Positions 4,905 through 5,694 of a stretch of 5,694 nt of DNA are shown piece after piece (position 1 is the stretch's first letter; each line of letters opens with the position of its first letter). Where the stretch lies: NCBI GenBank assembly GCA_001790645.1, contig MGDB01000013.1, positions 1 through 5,694 of the forward strand. The letters run 5' to 3'. Origin of the DNA: Candidatus Schekmanbacteria bacterium GWA2_38_11. Its GTDB lineage: Bacteria > Schekmanbacteria > GWA2-38-11. Below the pieces are notes generated by a model. It did no database searches. It was given only the letters and a program-made list of their open reading frames with translations, and was not told the origin of the DNA. The translations under genes were made by a program, and so were the position numbers.

Positions 4905-5067
4905 TACCCAATGTTTCTCTCCTAAGTTCAGGAATCAGAAATCTTCTTGTACGTTTAAAAAAATTATGCTTTAAAATACACAGAAGGTGCTGGAGTTTTG
5001 CAATAAAATGATTTTTAGGGTTTATCTGTATTATTTTTTATTTTTGATATTTAATCTTTAATTTACA

Positions 5068-5694
5068 ATGAACCATGTTGAGCTAATTATCTTTGACCTT
5101 GACGGGACTCTTATAAATTCTTTAAAGGACATATCCTTATCACTAAACTTTGCTCTTAAAAAACTCGGGCTTAAAGGTCTGAATGAGGAAGAGGTAAGGG
5201 GGTATATCGGCTCCGGAGTTAAAAGGTTAGTTGAGGATGTTTTAGGCTCTCCGGATGAAAGCCGTGTACGTGAAATGATGAGTCTATTTCGAATGCATCA
5301 CGAAAAGCATCTTCTTGACAACACATGCTTATACTCTGGGGTTAAAGAAATTCTGCAATTCTATAACTCGAAAAAAAAGGCTATAATCTCTAACAAGAAT
5401 AAAGAGTTTTCCATTGCTGTTCTAAAAGGACTGAGGGTGGATAAATATTTTGATATCATCCTTGGCCCGGATGATGCTGAAAGAAGAAAACCCTTTCCTG
5501 ACCCGATTTTTAAAGTATTATCTGAACTCGATGTAACCCCTTGTCAAGCGTTGATGGTTGGAGATAACCCCATTGACATAGAAGCAGGAAAAAACGCAGG
5601 TGTCTTCACATGTGCGGTGACCTACGGGTTCAGCGAAAAGATAGATTTAGAAAATGCCGGACCTGATTTTATAATCGATGATATTCTGGATCTA
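5068..5694 (+). CDS. HAD-superfamily hydrolase, phosphoglycolate phosphatase-like (3' end outside window)
   Basis: 209 codons are visible and the frame is open to the last base; the family is usually about 210-230 aa, so little is missing. All four HAD motifs are present: D10-L-D12-G-T (nucleophile and acid), S108 in AIISNK (motif II), K141 in RRKPFPDP (motif III), and D166/D170 in GDNPIDIEAGKNAG (motif IV, Mg2+). The helical cap between residues 16 and 85 marks subfamily I, as in Gph, PpaX and beta-phosphoglucomutases. Gph dephosphorylates 2-phosphoglycolate from DNA repair or oxygenase activity, but substrate cannot be read from these motifs. ATG 5068 places motif I at residue 10, as usual, yet no Shine-Dalgarno is visible before it, unlike the other chromosomal genes here. 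It could be leaderless or weakly translated. Confidence 0.93.
   Translation, partial: MNHVELIIFDLDGTLINSLKDISLSLNFALKKLGLKGLNEEEVRGYIGSGVKRLVEDVLGSPDESRVREMMSLFRMHHEKHLLDNTCLYSGVKEILQFYNSKKKAIISNKNKEFSIAVLKGLRVDKYFDIILGPDDAERRKPFPDPIFKVLSELDVTPCQALMVGDNPIDIEAGKNAGVFTCAVTYGFSEKIDLENAGPDFIIDDILDL

Larger units (their letters stand above)
4734..5067. other. Divergent intergenic region between the YyaL-family gene and the phosphatase gene
   Basis: A 334-bp spacer. It contains a weak promoter candidate for the YyaL-family gene, two hairpin elements (4812-4839 and 4869-4904) and a very AT-rich tail (5005-5067) before the phosphatase start. I see no ORF with a ribosome site and no RNA gene. Confidence 0.6.

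Noticed and set aside
5004..5067. Promoter for the phosphatase gene
   Set aside because: TATTAT (5029-5034) is a fair -10, but no -35 lies at 16-18 bp; the AT-rich context makes such matches frequent.

Overview
The window reads as an AT-rich bacterial chromosome fragment. Shine-Dalgarno sites are strong (AAGGAGG for dodecin, AAAGGAGGT for the cold-shock gene), promoters are sigma70-like, and the intergenic spaces carry short palindromes and heptamer repeats. The genes do not fix a taxon. A YyaL/SPATA20-type protein, a cold-shock protein, a dodecin and an integron-type attC site together are compatible with many Gram-negative environmental lineages (delta-proteobacterial, Nitrospirota-like or a candidate phylum). 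This is inference.

Left part (1-1276), minus strand: two unrelated small genes that I interpret as integron gene cassettes. Between them, at 622-684, is a stem-loop with the full architecture of an attC site: RYYYAAC and GTTRRRY boxes, a 4+4 nt unpaired spacer, a paired L box with one extrahelical base, and a short terminal stem. The TAA of the 191-aa gene lies inside the R'' box, as is usual for cassettes. A second perfect core box (GTTAGGC, 1276-1270) sits just upstream of that gene, which defines a 648-bp cassette. One cassette gene encodes a HEPN-like helical protein and the other a small single-pass membrane protein. No integrase gene is visible, so this could be the edge of an integron or a cassette cluster lacking an integrase.

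1277-1774 is almost gene-free. It holds a possible promoter plus a 19-codon ORF pointing at the cassettes, a ten-unit heptamer array (1568-1637) and a REP-like palindrome (1642-1666).

1775-2663: two small minus-strand genes, each apparently its own transcription unit. The dodecin has a near-consensus promoter (TTGACT-N18-TATAAT). The cspA-type gene has a bidirectional terminator downstream. About 114 nt upstream of cspA lies a good promoter (TTGACT-N17-TATAAG), and between this promoter and the gene is a perfect 11-bp hairpin followed by a T-rich run. That is either an attenuated leader or a short sRNA gene.

2664-4733, minus strand: a complete 689-aa YyaL/SPATA20-family protein (thioredoxin-like DUF255 domain plus an alpha/alpha-barrel domain). 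It is divergent from a HAD phosphatase of the phosphoglycolate-phosphatase type, which starts at 5068 on the plus strand and runs off the end of the window. The 334-bp spacer between them carries two more hairpins, one of them a perfect 16-bp inverted repeat. The right half looks like ordinary chromosome; the left 1.3 kb looks acquired.
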